From positions 86,942,124-87,006,123 of the forward strand of contig OZ035961.1 in NCBI GenBank assembly GCA_964034945.1: a stretch of DNA of 64,000 bases, in the 5' to 3' direction. This stretch comes from Chrysopilus asiliformis (taxonomy: Eukaryota; Arthropoda; Insecta; Diptera; Rhagionidae). Positions 25,429 to 35,158 of the stretch are shown piece after piece (position 1 is the stretch's first letter; each line of letters opens with the position of its first letter). The notes under the pieces are model-generated. The model was given only the letters and a program-made list of their open reading frames with translations, ran no database searches and was not told the DNA's origin. Made by a program: the position numbers and the translations under genes.

Positions 25429-25843
25429 CTGAAATTTTAACATTGTTTATGAATTTAGGTCTATGCCGTTCTGCAGTTTGGGGTTTACTAAATATTTTTT
25501 TATTTGCACTGAATCATCTTGTACTTCGAAACTTTTCATCCTTAGGCAGAAAAAAAAAGTTTTTTTACTCACTTTTTTCAAAATACAGTTTATGAAATAT
25601 TTATTGACTCCCTTAATTGCCGTTAGTCAATGACTTACTTCACTCTCTTTCGTCTGTTAGAGTTGACTTACTTTACTCTCATTTATCTCTGAGTTAATGT
25701 ATAAAATCCCCCAAAAACAATTTCACTTAACAGTTTTAACGTGTTAGATTTGGGAGCAAAATGTATAATGTTGCTTTATATAAAAAATTACGAATTAAAG
25801 ACGGTTAAACAAGGGTGGAAATGTAGTAATTCTATTTATATTT
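25429..25843. other. No gene recognised
   Basis: Expected to contain upstream intron sequence of DUF4806 gene 2. A GTTAGAGTTGACTTAC / GAGTTAATG region at about 25650-25700 is simple sequence. Confidence 0.35.
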
Positions 25844-25990
25844 ATACCCGTATGGTGAAACCAAAGGGTATATTAACTTTGCCTTACCGTTTGTAACGCC
25901 AAGATCCCGTCATCACACATAAAAATGAATTACACCAGTGTGTTTAGAATGATAAAAAAAGTTGAATTTAGCATGTCCGTCCGTCTGTCT

Positions 25991-26021
<31 letters not shown>

Positions 26022-26846
26022 CGTCTGTCTGTGGCGCGGATTGCGGGCGCACGGATTGAGCTAGAGACTTGAAATTTTGCACAGATCCGTTTTTCGTAAA
26101 ATGTGAGGCTAAGTTCGTTAATGGGCAAAAATGGACCATTAGGGAGGGTACCCCCCACACGGAGAGAACTATTTCTGAAATCAAGAAATTAAGGAACGAT
26201 TCTCGTCCGAGTAATACGGTTCTCAATTTAAGAAAATTGGGATCAAATGTAGAAAGTGACATTTTAATAGATATAGAAAATATTTCTAAAATTAAGAAGA
26301 GCTTTTCTTAGACCAAGAAATAAATTTCTTGAATTAACAACTATTTTCTCATATTCAGAATTTAATTCTAAACTGAGAAATAAATGCTCAATTTAAGAAA
26401 CTAAAGCCTAATTCAAGAAATTAAGTTCTAGATATAAGAAATGCTTTTCGTAATTTGAGAAATACTTTCTAATTTGATTTTCTAGATTTGATCTCAATTT
26501 TCTAAAATTCAGAAAAGTTTTACTTGGACGAAAACTGTTTCATTTTCTAGATTCTAGAAAAATTTTTTCTCCGTGCATACGAACGAAATAGTTTTTTGTG
26601 AATATCTCGAAAACGGTGCATCTTATCAAAAAAGTCCAAGAACAAAAGTTATTTAGGATATGATTCTACATAAAACTCCCATACATCAAAATCCGATTGG
26701 AATAAGTTTTAAAAAATCTTATTGGAAAGTTTGACTTCAAAGTGGAATTTTGGTACAACTGTTCGAATTTCGATACGAATATCACCATACGGGTTTTCAA
26801 TAATTTCCAGATTGGCAATTATAGCTTTTGTTATGTTTTCTTTTAA
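25844..26846 (+). repeat. Dispersed repeat family A, copy 2, with nested MITE
   Basis: Nearly identical in layout to the copy at 21.5 kb: TTTATACCCGTATGGTGAAA start, CTGT/CCGT microsatellite at about 25977-26031, then GGCGCGGATTGCGGGCGCAC, and the CACCATACGGGT plus GGCAATTATAGCTTTTGT end. Comparison of the two copies locates the inserted MITE exactly. Confidence 0.75.
26158..26575. mobile_element. MITE with CACGGAGAG termini (418 bp)
   Basis: The ends are CACGGAGAG and CTCCGTG with inner AGAAC / TTTTT continuation. The empty site in repeat copy 1 reads CCCCCCATACG, so the duplication here is CA (26156-26157 and 26576-26577). The interior is full of AAGAAAT/ATTTCTT words. It is related by its ends to the element at 12687. 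Confidence 0.7.
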
Positions 26847-26849
26847 AAT

Positions 26850-28025
26850 ATACTTTCCTACTCACCAATTATTTACCCATGCAATCATCGATAACAGTTA
26901 CTAATCTTCCCAATGTTCTAAATTTTTGTAACACTCCATCTCTTTTCGAAAACGAATATCCAATAAACTTAATATATTTCGCATAATTTTTCTGATTTAT
27001 TTTAATTGCTTAGAATTAATGACTTGTAATTAAATATTTACCCAATATTTGAAGCATAAGCAATGCAGTCGAACATCATTAACTCGAACCTGACGGGGGC
27101 CAGAAGATTCGCCAATCATAGCGAAATACCCGGCTATAGAGGCTTAAGTTGCGACTGTTTTTTTCAACATTTAGAAACAATTTTACATTGGCCAACAGAA
27201 ATTTAAGTAAAACTTGTCAATCTCACAAATCAGTTCAAAAGAAAAAGGAATTTTTTATAAAAAAAACTTGATTGTGAAATGGAATTCCTTAAAAATGCGC
27301 AACTTTGGTTATGCCAAAATCCTCTTCATGAATAATTTAGTATCGCTGATTCCGAATACTTTGATCGAACCAATGCAAAAATTTGTTCTTACAAAAATGA
27401 ACTTACATTTATACAATGCTGGTTATATACAATGCTGGTTATCCGAACTGGTTATCCGTTCTATGAAAAATATCAAAAATTTCTTCAGTCTTCAGTTTTT
27501 CTGCATAAAACTACCCGGAACTGTGCTATTCCAAACAATATTGTGGAAGACTCTCAAAGAGTTGTAAACACCATTCAAAAAACTAGGAACAAAAACCCAC
27601 TTTATCAAAAACATTACATTTATTTTTCCCAGTAGACACAATAAATACAATAATTCTAAGTGCCATAAAATATTAAAAATTTTGTTGTGTATGGTAAATT
27701 TCGAAGCAATATGCAGCACATAATCCAACATTACAGGTTTTGCAAAAGTATCGAGTTTCTCTTCTTCTCCGCTTCCCATTAATGTCTCGCTGTTTACAGC
27801 ATACCGCGCAGTATCTTGTAGGTGCCAGTTTTTTTGGAGTTGGCGGGACAAAACTGGGGAAATGTCTTTCAAAAAGTCGTAACGCCCCAGCACTTGTTGA
27901 CCGACCTGATTTTTTACAAGTGTATCATTATGAGCATTTTATTTACATACAAATCACGATATTTTAAACTTTCGAAAAGTTGAAAAAAATGTTAGAAACT
28001 ATGTTAAATTATGCAAATATTAAAA
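26850..28025. other. No confident gene; old pogo-like end
   Basis: CAGTCGAACATCATTAACTC at about 27065 resembles one end of a pogo/Tigger-type MITE with no matching second end. A 133-codon minus frame at 27492-27893 lacks recognisable motifs and its C-terminal half is low complexity; I do not call it. Confidence 0.4.
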
Positions 28026-28027
28026 CA

Positions 28028-28166
28028 CAGTCGAACCTGAATACATCGAAAAATTTCGAGTTATTGAGGATTATGGGATATCGAGCTTCACTTTGTATAA
28101 CAATACAGTCAAATGCTACTGAAGAAAGTTCGAGTTATCTAGGTTCGACTCATCAGGGTTCCACTG
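28028..28166. mobile_element. pogo/Tigger-type MITE (about 139 bp)
   Basis: It starts CAGTCGAACCTGAATACATC and ends CATCAGGGTTCCACTG, an imperfect inverted pair, with an interior of TCGAGTTATNNAGG-type words typical of pogo-like short elements. Flanks are CA on the left and TA on the right, so the duplication is not clean. Confidence 0.5.
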
Positions 28167-28311
28167 TAATACAATAAAACATTTTTAAAGATTTTCTCGT
28201 GTTTATTCGAACATGGAAAAAATGCTACCCCAATTATCCGCGCGAGTTCACTCGAGCCTACCGTTCAGGACAAAGCTAAAACTCTAGTACAAAGTAAAAC
28301 CTCCTAACTTA

Positions 28312-28686
28312 TGCTACATTTACACGAATGACAAATTTGTCATTTTTTTCTTGTCATTATGTTAATTCCCGTGTAAATGGCATAATTTTTTCTGTCAGAA
28401 AATGTCAATCTCTCATAAAAGAATGAACTTGTCCATTCTTTTATGCCAGATTGTCATTCGTGCAAACGCAATATTAGTTATGACAACTTTAGTATTCAAC
28501 TTTTGTCATAACTAATATTGCGTTTGCACGAATGACAATCTGGCATAAAAGAATGGACAAGTTCATTCTTTTATGAGAGATTGACATTTTCTGACAGAAA
28601 AAATTACAAAAATTTATCCAATTACACGGGAATTAACATAATGACAAGAAAAAAATGACAAATTTGTCATTCGTGTAAATGTAGCA
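28312..28686. mobile_element. Near-perfect foldback element, copy 1 (375 bp)
   Basis: The ends are TGCTACATTTACACGAATGA and its complement. The whole unit folds on itself around CAACTTTAGTATTCAACTTTTG. The right arm contains an extra AATTACAAAAATT-type segment. Flanking triplets are TTA on the left and TAA on the right. Copy 2 at 52863-53243 is about 95% similar by eye. Confidence 0.8.
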
Positions 28687-28728
28687 TAAGGGTGATCGGA
28701 ATAGTGGTGCAACAAGGCTTTCCACCAG

Positions 28729-28961
28729 GGCACGAATCATAGTAACCGACGCGTCTGCAAAACACCCAAATCGACGCGACAGATTTTGCAATCCTGATTA
28801 CCGACACGTGATTTTTTCAGTTCAATGCAGTGCTTTGATTGTCACATCTGTCAAAATGTTTGCACTTTTGGAAAACTTGTTTGATTTTGGGGAAAACAAT
28901 AACCCTGAAGAAAATTTAAGACGCGTTTTTGCAGACGCGTCGGTTACTATGATTCATGCCC
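28729..28961. mobile_element. Short TIR element with possible transposase start
   Basis: GGCACGAATCATAGTAACCG at the left pairs with CGGTTACTATGATTCATGCC at the right; the inverted match continues through GACGCGTCTGCAAAA. A plus-strand frame from 28857 (MFALLENLFDFGENNNPEEN, then LRRVFADASVTM) runs through the right TIR. It vaguely resembles the N-terminus of a Harbinger-type transposase; that is a weak inference. Confidence 0.5.
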
Positions 28962-29179
28962 AGGATCTTTTTTGATTTCTCAGAAAATATTTCCACCACG
29001 ATCTTTTTTAATGTCTCAGAAAATTTAATTGCATTTCAAACTAAAAGTGAAACTTACGACAAAAGCCCTTCCTATGCTCAAATTTTTTAAAAAAAAAATT
29101 ACTTTAAATGATCAAAAATATATGCCAAACATCAAACCAATCTTCAGGTAGATACAATAGTATATTACGCAACAAGGGG

Positions 29180-31215
29180 CGAAAGTCAACGATTTCAAGA
29201 GTGTGAAGTTAGCTGCACGAGCGAAGCGAGGCAGATATCACACGAGTGAAATCGTTGACTCGCTCCGAGTTGCGTATACAATTTTTCATAACAAATTCAT
29301 TGAAAATATGACTTGAGATGCCATTTAAATCCGATTTTCGTACCTGTAAAGTGGGTTGTTGGGAACAGCTGATAAAAGTTAGGGAGAGTACCTCAGAGTT
29401 ATGGGATACATATGATAATTCGAAATGTTTAAAGCTTTACATACGACGTATCGCAGGTTAACGCAATGGACGGGCGCGAAGGATGCAGCATGGGGGTTTG
29501 GATGGAGCATTGGGGGCGGGGTCCAGGGGCGGACAGATTTAAATTTTACAAAGAAACAAATCACTATATTTAATAAATTCGTTTTATTACAAAAAAAAAA
29601 ATTCAAGACAAATTAATGAAAATGAACTGTGCAGTTATTTATATGGATAACGTGCTCATTTTAGTTGATTTGCGGAAAGCTTTCCTTAGGAAGCGAATCA
29701 GCATGAACCGAAAGATCATTTTCCTCACTAGCAGTTGAAGTTACAGTCGACGTACGAGGCTCCATTCTTCGTCGCTTTGGTTCCTGAAGTACATTGGGCT
29801 CGAATTTGGAATTTGAAATTGACAAGTGAATATCACGGGTAATCAGGCTTCCAATTTTCTTCTTACTGTTAATTGAGTTCTCAACGTAACCTGATGAGTC
29901 ATTTATTAAATTGTATTTATTGCTGTATATGCAAAATTGCAAAATTTATACCTTCTGCTACGGAACTAGACTTCCAACCACCATGTTGCTGTATCATTCG
30001 GGTATTGGCTCCTTGATTCGCCAAAAGGGTTGCCGAAGTCCTTCGTAAACAGTGGCCCGTGTATAGATTGGCATTGGGCAATTCCAGGTATTCCGCGACA
30101 TCTTTGGGAGTCTTTGCAAATTTATTTTTCCCAATTACTTGGTTCGTGCAGCGGCCGTTCTGATAGTTCAAAAAGAATCGATCAGTATGAACATCTTTTG
30201 GACGCAAGCTTTTGTACTTTCGCATAATTTCTGCGAATTTTTCTTCCATGACGAATGATCGAGGAATGTATGTTTTTGTGTCTGGAATGCGCACCACTAT
30301 GATTGAACCATTATCTTCAATATCAGTCAATTTCATGTTTGTAAGTTCACACCCTCTGCATCCCCCGGTGATGCCAACGATAAGAATTACCTGTAGAAAA
30401 AAATATTTTATGAACAAATTTTGAATTATTGTCTACATATTGTTTTTGCAGGTTATGTTGTTCATTGCACTTACTTTTGCTGCCAACCATTTGTCATCGG
30501 GAGCTTCGTTTAAGAATTTTTCAATTTCTGCTGCTTCCAAAACTTTGGCTTTGGTACTTTGAAATCCTTTAGTTTGCTTCTTTAAAAAGGCGCTCAAAAT
30601 GGTGAATTTCCCAATGTCAACGTTTTTTTTATTGTTAATCACCGATTTCAGCATCGAGTATTGACTCCACAATGTGCTTGGTTGATAATCCTTTGAAAGT
30701 ATTTTAAAATATGCAACTAGCACAGTCTCAGATATTATATCTGTTTTCATTGCTTTTTGCCATGCCAAAAACTTTTCATATGCTTCGTCATATCGCTTCC
30801 TGGATTTATCGGGCAGCAACTCGTTTCGAGATGTTTCAGCGATTGTTTCGATATTCAGCGGTGCATTTAAAAATAATTCGTCTTCGTTTCCTAAAAACAT
30901 CAAGTCACTCATTTTCCGGTTATCGTCCGACATAATTATAAAGCAAACGTTATTGAGCTCACTTTGACAGGATTGATTAGAATCGAACTGAGCTGAAGTA
31001 AGTTGCGAAGCGGGCGAATAATTAAATTGAATAATGTCTTAGCACACTAGATGGGTAGAAAAATCTTAAATTTTTGGGGTACGAAGCAATATAACTATGA
31101 AGTTATTCTGTGGGACGAGAAACACGCCGCGAAAGCACACTTTCGGTCAGCTGTTCGCACTTTCGCCCCTAGGGGCGAAAACGCAACTTTCGGCCCGCTA
31201 CGGAGGCATCGAAAG
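29180..31215 (-). mobile_element. Crypton-like tyrosine-recombinase element (2.04 kb)
   Basis: The extent is defined by comparison with the deleted copy at 33532-33854, which shares both ends and lacks the gene. Both copies begin CGAAAGTCAACGATTTCAAG and end CGGAGGCATCGAAAG. So CGAAAG is a direct repeat at the two termini, and there are no terminal inverted repeats. Short terminal direct repeats without TIRs, plus a tyrosine recombinase as the only protein, are the defining features of Crypton elements. The right end carries several CGAAAG/CTTTCG words, including the perfect palindrome TTTCGCCCCTAGGGGCGAAA at 31161-31180. The left end can form a hairpin over 29163-29278. Confidence 0.75.
29661..30933 (-). 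CDS. Crypton-type tyrosine recombinase, three exons
   Basis: The exons are 30475-30933, 29952-30390 and 29661-29890. The joins AAA|GTAAGT to CAG|GTA (phase 0) and GAAG|GTATAA to CAG|GT (phase 1) give an uninterrupted 375-aa protein. An N-terminal SAM-like core-binding half (RKRYDEAYEKFLAWQK, then YQPSTLWSQYSMLK) precedes the catalytic half. All residues expected of the family are present: Arg165 in GCRGCEL, a Lys near 192 (PDTKT), His266-x-x-Arg269 in GHCLRRTSA, His289/Trp292 in QQHGGWKSS, and the nucleophile Tyr301 in AEGYVENS. Tyr301 is the first full codon after intron 2, so unspliced transcripts encode no active enzyme. The C-terminal tail is basic then acidic. The enzyme should cut and rejoin DNA through a 3'-phosphotyrosine link to move its element. 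It looks intact, hence possibly recently active. Confidence 0.82.
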
Positions 31216-31594
31216 TAGGGATGCAACATCGTTCATAAAACCTCGATATATCGAAAATCGATGTTTTTTTAAGGCGACATCGATGTCAAAAAACTTCGTC
31301 CTGAAAACATCGATACCTCGATGTTTCCCAATGTTTTGAAAAGGTTAAATTTACTAAATAATTTAGCCACCTGGCGAATGCTCTACTGTGGGTGGAGTGC
31401 ACCCAGGTAGAATTAACACGGTTTTAATTCTTCTTATACGTTGAGCCACCAAAAACCCGTTAGTTTTCGAGATATTCGCAAAAAACTAGTTTTTTTGAAA
31501 TACCGACATATCTTCATAACTGCTTGAGATACAAAGTTCTAGTAAAAGACATAAATGTAGCAAATTTTATTGTCTCCAAGTTTTGTAATACATA

Positions 31595-32887
31595 ACACAT
31601 GGATCAATAAGTCCCGAGACTAACCCAGAGATGACGCTCGTAGTAAACCAGTAACCACGTCTTTCTAGAGTACTAACCTTTGCTTGAAACGTGTCAAAAT
31701 TTTAAGTCGATCGGACCAGAAACAGCTGAGTTATCGAGGTTGGAGTAAAGTCGTTTTGTAGTTTGTTTAAAAAATGGAAAAAACCGAGTTTCGTGTTCTG
31801 ATAAAACATTGTTTTTTAATGGGTAAAAACACCGTGCAAGCGAAACAATGGATTGAAAAATGTTACCCGGACTCTTGTCCATCAAAAGCAACGATTTGTC
31901 GGTGGTTTGCCGAGTTTAAACGTGGTCGTACCGACACAAATGACGCGGAACGCTCGGGTAGACCTGTGGAAGCCGTTACACCGGAAAATGTGAGTGAAGT
32001 GACAAAAATTATAATGAAAGATCGTAAAGTGAAGCTCCGTGAGATTGCTGAGATAACACAGATATCATATGGAAGTGCATTTACTATCCTTCATGAAAAA
32101 TTGAGCATGAAAAAGGTTTTTTCCAAGTGGGTGCCGCGATTGCTTTCGATGGAACAAAAACAGCAACGAGTCGATGATTCAGAAAGCTGTTTATCGCTAT
32201 TTACTCGCAATAAAAAAGATTTCTTGCATCGTTACGTGTCCATGGACGAAACATGGATACATCACTACACTCCAGAGTCGAAGCGGCAGTCATCTGAGTG
32301 GCGCACAGCTGGCGAAAGCCGTCCGAAGCGTCCGAAAACGCAGCAGTCAGCTGGCAAAGTCATGGCGTCAGTTTTTTGGGATACGCATGGCGTGATTTTC
32401 ATTGACTACCTCGAAAAAGGTAAATCGATCAACAGTGATTATTATATTGACTTGCTGGTGCGTTTGAAGGAGGAAATCGCAAAAAAACGACCGCACATGC
32501 AGAGAAAAAAAATCCTTTTTCACCAAGACAATGCACCCTGCCACAAGTCGATGAAAACAATGGCAAAATTGAACGAATTGGGCTTTCATCTGCTTCCCCA
32601 CCCCCCATACTCGCCAGATTTAGCCCCCAGTGACTACTGGCTCTTTGCTGATCTTAAAAAAATGCTCCAGGGAAAAAGATTTGGCTCAAATGAGGAGGTC
32701 ATCGCTGAAACTGAAGCTTATTTTGAAGCGAAAGATAATTTTTTTTATAAACATGGTATTGAAAAATTGGAAAAGCGTTGGAACGATTGTATCACCCTAA
32801 AAGGTTATTATATTGATGAATAAAAAAAAATTTGGCAAAAAAAATGTTGTTTTCATTGTTAGTCTCGGGACTTATTGATCCATGTGT
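31595..32887 (+). mobile_element. Full-length mariner element (1293 bp)
   Basis: The terminal inverted repeats are about 30 bp and perfect by eye: ACACATGGATCAATAAGTCC at the left and its complement at the right. They are flanked by TA at 31593-31594 and 32888-32889, the mariner target duplication. The single ORF fills the interior and has no stop or frameshift. Perfect TIRs plus an intact ORF indicate a young copy. Confidence 0.92.
31774..32823 (+). CDS. mariner transposase (349 aa), apparently intact
   Basis: Cut-and-paste DDE/D transposase acting in the nucleus on the element's own TIRs. The N-terminal half carries two HTH units: the FRVLIKHCFLMGKNTVQAKQ region with TICRWFAEFKRG, then the LREIAEITQISYGSAFTIL region. 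The catalytic half has the mariner DD34D signature: Asp158 in SMDETWIHHY, Asp252 in HQDNAPCHKS, and Asp287 in YSPDLAPSDYW, with 34 residues between the last two. Length matches the family norm of about 345-350 aa. The start MEKTEF has an AAAATGG context and is the usual family N-terminus. The linker motif usually WVPHxL reads WVPRLL. The copy may encode active enzyme, but activity cannot be judged from sequence. Confidence 0.95.
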   Translation: MEKTEFRVLIKHCFLMGKNTVQAKQWIEKCYPDSCPSKATICRWFAEFKRGRTDTNDAERSGRPVEAVTPENVSEVTKIIMKDRKVKLREIAEITQISYGSAFTILHEKLSMKKVFSKWVPRLLSMEQKQQRVDDSESCLSLFTRNKKDFLHRYVSMDETWIHHYTPESKRQSSEWRTAGESRPKRPKTQQSAGKVMASVFWDTHGVIFIDYLEKGKSINSDYYIDLLVRLKEEIAKKRPHMQRKKILFHQDNAPCHKSMKTMAKLNELGFHLLPHPPYSPDLAPSDYWLFADLKKMLQGKRFGSNEEVIAETEAYFEAKDNFFYKHGIEKLEKRWNDCITLKGYYIDE

Positions 32888-33531
32888 TAAGACTACTGGA
32901 AAATGGTTAGTTTCGGAATAAATCGCAAAAAACCGCATAGTTTTTAAAAAGCCGCCGTTTTGGTTACTTCCGGTGAACGGATTTCCACATCAGGACCAAA
33001 CTTCTCTGTAAAATTTCATGGCTAGCTCTGGTATTTTTTGCGAAATCTTGTAGAAAGATGAAACCGAAAATTGATACCAAAGGATATTTAAACAAATGTT
33101 TAAGTAGAGTGGCTATATTAAATCTATCTAAAAACTTCCCTCTAGTCCTAAAATAAGTTTCTCTACTAATTTTATGGAGAGTAATGTTCTAATATCGTGG
33201 ACAACAACATCGATACCTCGATATATCGGCCTGTTCAACATCGAGGTTAAAACTCGATATTTTTCAACGATACCTCGATGTTTTGCAAACATGGGGGGGG
33301 GGGGGAAGGTCCCTATCATTTACTAGCTACGGCCTAAAAGTTAAATACTTTTAGACTAGGGAGCACGAAGCAGAGAGAATCATTTTCGTCGTATCTATTC
33401 AATGAGATGGAGGAATCGAATGGATAATTTTTTCCGTGTTACATCGGATCCTCTTGCTTCATCTCACAGTGGAAAAATTTTCTTTAAAAATTTGTTCTAA
33501 GAATTTATTCTCTAGATTCTTTGTTCTCTGG

Positions 33532-33854
33532 CGAAAGTCAACGATTTCAAGAGTGTGTAGTTGCACGAGCGAAGCGAGGGGGTTGACTTCAACAGAAGTA
33601 AAGATTTAAAAGAAACAAAACAACTATAGTCTATAAATTCGTTTTATTACTAAGAAATGTTGGTCAAAACAGATTTTAATTTTTAAATTTCTCTCCTTTG
33701 AAATAAAAAATCAACATAACAAAAAATGGAAATCGGCAATGCTGAACTAAATCACGAGAAACACATCGCGAAAGCACACTTTCGGTCAGCTTTTCATACT
33801 TTCGCCCCTAGGGCCGAAAACGCAACTTTCGGCCCGCTACGGAGGCATCGAAAG
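33532..33854. mobile_element. Non-autonomous Crypton derivative (323 bp)
   Basis: It shares the left end (CGAAAGTCAACGATTTCAAG, then TGCACGAGCGAAGCGAGG), the AAATTCGTTTTATTAC stretch that follows the recombinase stop in the full copy, and the complete right end (GCGAAAGCACACTTTCGGTC to CGGAGGCATCGAAAG). The recombinase gene is missing. Both termini carry CGAAAG as in the full element. It lies about 2.3 kb from the full-length copy, in the same orientation. Confidence 0.75.
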
Positions 33855-33855
33855 G

Positions 33856-34537
33856 CATATTTTCGATGCATGTGTTATGAAAAGGTTATTGAAATGTTTT
33901 GATAAATATTTCAGAAAAATTTTAAACAAAAAAAAACTTTTTCTTTACTTGTATTACAACAAGAAAACCGTCAATGATATTTTAATTTTCTAGTAGATCC
34001 AGGCCTAATAAGTCTTATACAATCAAGAATGGGAATAACACCAGAATGATAACATTGCAAATGTAATCTTTTAATGGTAGGATAATCCTCCACTATCGAA
34101 TATTTAATCAAACTTACAGAATAATATCGACCCTGTATCAAATACAATAGTAATACGAAAACAAAACGGTTAAGAAATCAAAGCCACAATCACGCAATCA
34201 ATCGCGTTAATCAATCACGCGGTGTTTACATTCAATTAAGCGTCAAAATTGCAATTTTTAATTTTCACAATTCCTGTATGAGATAAAATAAAATATCATG
34301 CAATAAACTTTTATTAAAATATGCAATCAGACTTTACAATAGATTGTCCATAAAATACGCTACGCTGATTTTTTGTATGGCAGTAATACCGCATACCTCT
34401 CTCTCCTCCACCGTTTTATCTCTGCAATTTCAGGTAATAAATAAGTTCCCCTGTTATTAATCATAGTTTGAGTCTTTATTTTAATTTTAGACAAGATTTC
34501 ATTTTCCATATGAATGAAATAGTCCCTATTCCCTTTC
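33856..34537. other. No gene recognised
   Basis: AT-rich. TGTCCATAAAATACGCTACG at about 34345 is a lone relative of the MITE end found at 50424 and 52238. Confidence 0.4.
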
Positions 34538-34794
34538 CCCAATTGACCAAATTCATGGAAATTCAATTGGATTTCCAGTCCTTTTTGTACCATGGTACAT
34601 TTGTCGGTACCAATCATGCAATTTTGGCTGGAAATCCAAGGTTTTTTCCTGTGAAAATGGTCGATTTTTGTACCATGTTCCAATAGGAGTTTTAATTGGA
34701 ATTGTGATTGGAACGTACCACAAATAGAAAGTCATGACGTACGCAATAAATCAGTGACGTCACTGATTGTACCGATGTACCATATAGAATTCCA

Positions 34795-34905
34795 ACATAT
34801 TTTCCTATTTTTTTTCCGAGCGTTTTTCCTACCTTTTTTCCTATTATTTTTCCAAGCATTTTTCCTAAAAAATTTCCTAGCAATTCTCCAACTACTTTGC
34901 ATAGT
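34795..34905. repeat. Degenerate short tandem repeat in the CACTA-like element
   Basis: Repeats of a CATTTTTCCTA-like unit of about 12 bp fill this stretch. On the minus strand one frame reads repeated LGKxxGK units. I regard this as simple sequence, not a gene. Confidence 0.5.
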
Positions 34906-35158
34906 GAGTTTTTTGCTAGCATTCTTCTTTATATTATTTTCATAATCTATAGAATTTATAGAATATGATTTACCTTCACAAATAAAACCACTAACTTTTA
35001 AAAAAAACCCATTTTATTTTTAAAAAAACTTTACAACGAAAAAAAAAAGTTTTTTCAGCTTTGGATTCAGGTCTGGAATAAAAAATGATTTTTATTAATA
35101 GAAATATTTAAAATAATATAGTAATAAAGACCTTTTTTTTAGTTTTCTGGTGATTCCT

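Larger units (their letters stand above)
31217..33300. repeat. Region with ATCGAT-rich ends surrounding a mariner
   Basis: About 31217-31345 and 33195-33290 both carry clustered CATCGATACCTCGATG, TCGATATATCGA and AACATCGATG words. These look like the subterminal repeats of a hAT-like element with the mariner inserted in its middle. However, the outer ends (TAGGGATGCAACATCG on the left, CATG plus a G run on the right) do not match well and no 8-bp duplication is evident, so the element call is tentative. Confidence 0.35.

Noticed and set aside
27492..27893. 133-codon minus-strand ORF
   Set aside because: C-terminal half is biased composition with no domain, and no splice structure supports it.
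33292..33304. Run of G as a possible quadruplex or telomere-like signal
   Set aside because: A single homopolymer run without spaced G tracts; could be slippage.
34692..34922. 76-codon frame with LGKxxGK repeats
   Set aside because: Arises from a degenerate 12-bp tandem repeat inside the CACTA-like element; it looks peptide-like only because of the repeat.
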